Both the position numbers and the translations under genes were made by a program. Shown here one piece after another: positions 61,698 through 64,000 of a stretch of 64,000 bases of DNA. Below the pieces are notes generated by a model, which saw nothing but the letters and a program-made list of their open reading frames with translations, was not told the origin of the DNA and did not search any database. Origin of the DNA: Rhodothermia bacterium (GTDB lineage: Bacteria; Bacteroidota; Rhodothermia; Balneolales; Balneolaceae); contig JAUICM010000005.1 in NCBI GenBank assembly GCA_030427885.1, forward strand, positions 62,001 through 126,000, given 5' to 3'. Position 1 is the first letter of the stretch. Each line of letters begins with the position of its first letter.

Positions 61698-63056
61698 TTG
61701 GACATAAAGAAAATTCCAATCGTTTTTAAGGATTTTATCAAAGAGCATTTAAGTGGAAATAAATTCCTCAGGAGTAGTGTTGTAAGTGTTTTTATAAAGG
61801 TTGGAAATAATTTATTTCAATTTCTTGCAGGTATTCTTTTGGCAAGAACACTTAGTGTAGAAGCATTTGGCGTTTACTCATTTGTTTATGCTATGGTTAA
61901 AATGCTTGCAATTCCTACAGAACTAGGATTACCGACACTTTTGGTCCGTTATATTCCTAACTATGAAGCTTCAGAAAGTTGGGCAAAGATCAAAGGATTA
62001 ATTAAGTTTACAAATACTTCTGCGATAGTAATTGCAAGTATTCTAATATTGGCAACTTATTTTTTTGCTAAAAAAGAATTGCTCAACCTGAATAGTTTAG
62101 AAACGGAAACTTTGGTAATTGGTCTTTTCTTACTACCTGTACTGGCATTAGGGAATATCAGAGGGGCAACACTAAGAGGGTTTAGGCGAATTTTTCACGG
62201 TCTGTTTCCGGAATCTATATTGAGGCATGCACTATTCGTAGTCGGAATTTTACTGATATCGAATTTTGCTAATGTTCAGTTTGACTCGAGAAGTGCAATT
62301 GGATTGAATATAATTGCAGGGATTCTTAGTTATTTGCTAGGAGCATATTGGTTGATACTCTATTTACCCAAAAGGGTAAAAGAATCCAAAGAGGTTTACG
62401 AAATTACTGTTTGGCTAAGAACATCGCTTCCTTTCTTATTAATTGGAGGTATTCAAATTATCCTGGCTAAAATTGATACTGTATTTATTGGCTTTATGCT
62501 TGATTCACAAAGTGTAGGTATATATGAAATTGCTTTCCGAACGGCTTCTTTAACTGCGTTTACATTGGGAGCATTTAATTTTGTGTTAGCCCCATATTAC
62601 TCTAAGTATTATAACGAGGGGGATCATAAGAACCTTCAAAAAATATCAAGAATTGCAGTCATAATAAACGGTGGTATTAGCATTTTGATATTGATTTTTC
62701 TCATAGTTTTTGGTGAGGAAGTAATCTCATTTTTGTTTGGTGAAGAGTATACTGCAAGCTATCAACCAATGATAATTCTTATTTTTAGTCAGGTTATTGG
62801 AGTTTTGTTTGGTTCAGTATCTATTTTATTAAGTATGACCGGTTATGAAAGAACTGCTCTAAAAATATTCGGTTATGCGGCACTAATGAATATCATTCTT
62901 AACTATATCTTCATCCCGAAGTACGGATTATTTGGAGCAGCTTATACTAGCTTGACGTGTAGTTTTTTGTGGAAGGTATGGATGTATTATAAATGCAAAG
63001 TAATATTTAAGATAGATACTAGTATCTTTGGACTCATTAAACGCAAATCTAAATGA
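61698..63056 (+). CDS. wzx: Second polysaccharide flippase, Wzx/MOP superfamily
   Basis: A 452-residue polytopic protein opening SVVSVFIKVGNNLFQFLAGILLARTLSVEAFGVYSFVYAMVK, the usual N-terminal signature, with about 12-14 helices and IFIPKYGLFGAAYTSLTCSFLWKVWMYY near the end. Start codon is TTG. It is distinct in sequence from the flippase at 33194, so the two probably carry different repeat units or belong to two systems. Its stop overlaps the next gene by four bases (ATGA). Confidence 0.9.
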   Translation: MDIKKIPIVFKDFIKEHLSGNKFLRSSVVSVFIKVGNNLFQFLAGILLARTLSVEAFGVYSFVYAMVKMLAIPTELGLPTLLVRYIPNYEASESWAKIKGLIKFTNTSAIVIASILILATYFFAKKELLNLNSLETETLVIGLFLLPVLALGNIRGATLRGFRRIFHGLFPESILRHALFVVGILLISNFANVQFDSRSAIGLNIIAGILSYLLGAYWLILYLPKRVKESKEVYEITVWLRTSLPFLLIGGIQIILAKIDTVFIGFMLDSQSVGIYEIAFRTASLTAFTLGAFNFVLAPYYSKYYNEGDHKNLQKISRIAVIINGGISILILIFLIVFGEEVISFLFGEEYTASYQPMIILIFSQVIGVLFGSVSILLSMTGYERTALKIFGYAALMNIILNYIFIPKYGLFGAAYTSLTCSFLWKVWMYYKCKVIFKIDTSIFGLIKRKSK

Positions 63057-64000
63057 TGATACATAGGTTTTATAAATTATATGTATATGCTAACATTCTA
63101 ATTTCCTTATTGACAGGTGTGTTGTTGAAGTACAACATTAAACCCTTAGGAATAACACCTTCTATTGTTTATGCAGCTATATTTATAATCTTCAGTATTT
63201 GTGTGATAATAGTGAATATTGATAGGATAGTAATACGAAAATTTCTAGGATTCTCTATAATTTACTTTAATCTATCCCTTATCCTATTCTTTTTATTGTA
63301 CGGTTCCATTAGTATTGTTGAGGAAACAAACTATGTCTGGAATTTCCTATTGGCAATTGTCATCATTTACTTTGCTTCAAACTACCTTGATAGTGAGGTT
63401 TTTAAAAGAGCTATCGAGTTTAATAATATTGTACTTATTCTAAATATTCTTATCTCTGGATTACTGGATATTGGTTATCCGTCATATGAGTCGGGGGGAG
63501 TAGCAATAGGGACAAAGGGTTTTTTAAGTGGAGGGAATACTGCAAGCGTTTTAATAATTGCAACCTTTGTATATTATCTTTTTAAAAAGGAAAAGAATAA
63601 GGTTACCTATTTACTTTTGATAGCAACATTTGTTGCTGGGATGCTAGTTCAAACAATCGCTTTAATCGCGATACCACTAATACTATTTGGATACTTATTC
63701 TTAAAGTATTGGAGAACTGCTTTAATCGCCTCCGCTTTAATAATTTCTTTTTTTGTTCCACAAGTTATTTCGGGGGTATCAGAGCTCAATTTATATCGCT
63801 TAAATCGATCCAATTCTGGCGAAAATACTAATCTGGTATTGTCTCTAATTTCCAGCTCAAGAAGAATTGTTGATTCTTCAAAACAATTTGAATATCAGTT
63901 AGAACACCCGATTACCTTGATTAATGGAATCGGACGGTCCGGTCAAATTCTGTTTTGGAAAAGAGATGACTTTGACTTTTCAGGAACGGATATAAGTGAT
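63053..64000 (+). CDS. wzy: Second Wzy-like polymerase, truncated by the window end
   Basis: An open frame starting at ATG 63053, overlapping the flippase stop in ATGA, and still open at base 64000 (316 codons visible, reading MMIHRFYKLYVYANILI...). It has many hydrophobic helices and, in the visible loop, ELNLYRLNRSNSGENTN...SSSRRIVDSSKQFEYQLEHPITLINGIGRSG, similar in layout to the periplasmic loop of O-antigen polymerases (arginine and GxG near a helix end). No domain name can be fixed from the part seen. Polymerase is inferred from topology and from following a wzx. Confidence 0.65.
   Translation, partial: MMIHRFYKLYVYANILISLLTGVLLKYNIKPLGITPSIVYAAIFIIFSICVIIVNIDRIVIRKFLGFSIIYFNLSLILFFLLYGSISIVEETNYVWNFLLAIVIIYFASNYLDSEVFKRAIEFNNIVLILNILISGLLDIGYPSYESGGVAIGTKGFLSGGNTASVLIIATFVYYLFKKEKNKVTYLLLIATFVAGMLVQTIALIAIPLILFGYLFLKYWRTALIASALIISFFVPQVISGVSELNLYRLNRSNSGENTNLVLSLISSSRRIVDSSKQFEYQLEHPITLINGIGRSGQILFWKRDDFDFSGTDISD

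Overview
The window looks like a chromosomal segment from a Gram-negative, aerobic member of the Bacteroidota/Balneolota side of the FCB group. I lean towards a marine Balneolales-type organism, but this is an inference from gene families and not from a marker gene. Pointers are a PorD (DUF4835) protein beside a PorV/PorQ-like barrel (type IX secretion associated), 6-bladed beta-propeller lipoproteins, a four-helix-bundle (23S IVP-like) protein, several promoter candidates with the TAnnTTTG -7 box of this phylum, and palindromic intergenic repeats of a kind common there. No rRNA, tRNA, CRISPR array, insertion sequence or prophage is visible.

Region 1 (1-28 kb) is mostly housekeeping. It holds a secreted alpha/beta hydrolase, a di-haem cytochrome c peroxidase lipoprotein, a UDG-family protein and a haem-binding protein. 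Two acyl-CoA dehydrogenases (gcdH at 3857 and a second at 7889) can feed the electron-transfer flavoprotein system fixABCX (14023 down to 10434). Two tandem overlapping beta-propeller lipoproteins, a VapBC-type toxin-antitoxin pair, an unusual M19-like dipeptidase, an HGGGW-type esterase, porD, a PorV/PorQ-like barrel and a helix-hairpin-helix/beta-barrel protein also lie here. The region ends in a sulfate-activation operon (22275-28120): SLC13 permease, cysQ, cysD, a four-helix-bundle cassette, and a fused cysN-cysC. Together these take up sulfate and make PAPS.

Region 2 (28.1-28.8 kb) is 700 bases without a gene, packed with three families of palindromic repeats and one short tandem repeat.

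Region 3 (28.8-64 kb and beyond) is a large capsule/exopolysaccharide locus: a tyrosine autokinase (wzc, on the minus strand), a single-SLBB membrane protein, a winged-helix regulator with a perfect palindrome before its start, two flippases, two Wzy-like polymerases (the second, unlisted as a closed ORF, runs off the window end), a second Wzz-like protein, glycosyltransferases, O-acetyl/acyl transferases, a radical-SAM/pyruvyltransferase fusion, and nucleotide-sugar genes for GDP-L-fucose (gmd, fcl), UDP-glucuronate and UDP-xylose (ugd, uxs), and UDP-HexNAc uronates and amino sugars (two dehydrogenase paralogues and a DegT aminotransferase). It also carries five different sulfotransferases. 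The link between region 1 and region 3 is the main biological story: the PAPS made by cysD/cysNC is the donor the five sulfotransferases need, cysQ removes the by-product PAP, and the locus therefore probably makes a sulfated, possibly pyruvylated and acylated surface polysaccharide. The 33-48 kb part reads as clearly more AT-rich than 1-28 kb (by eye, not computed), which suits acquisition or exchange of this locus.
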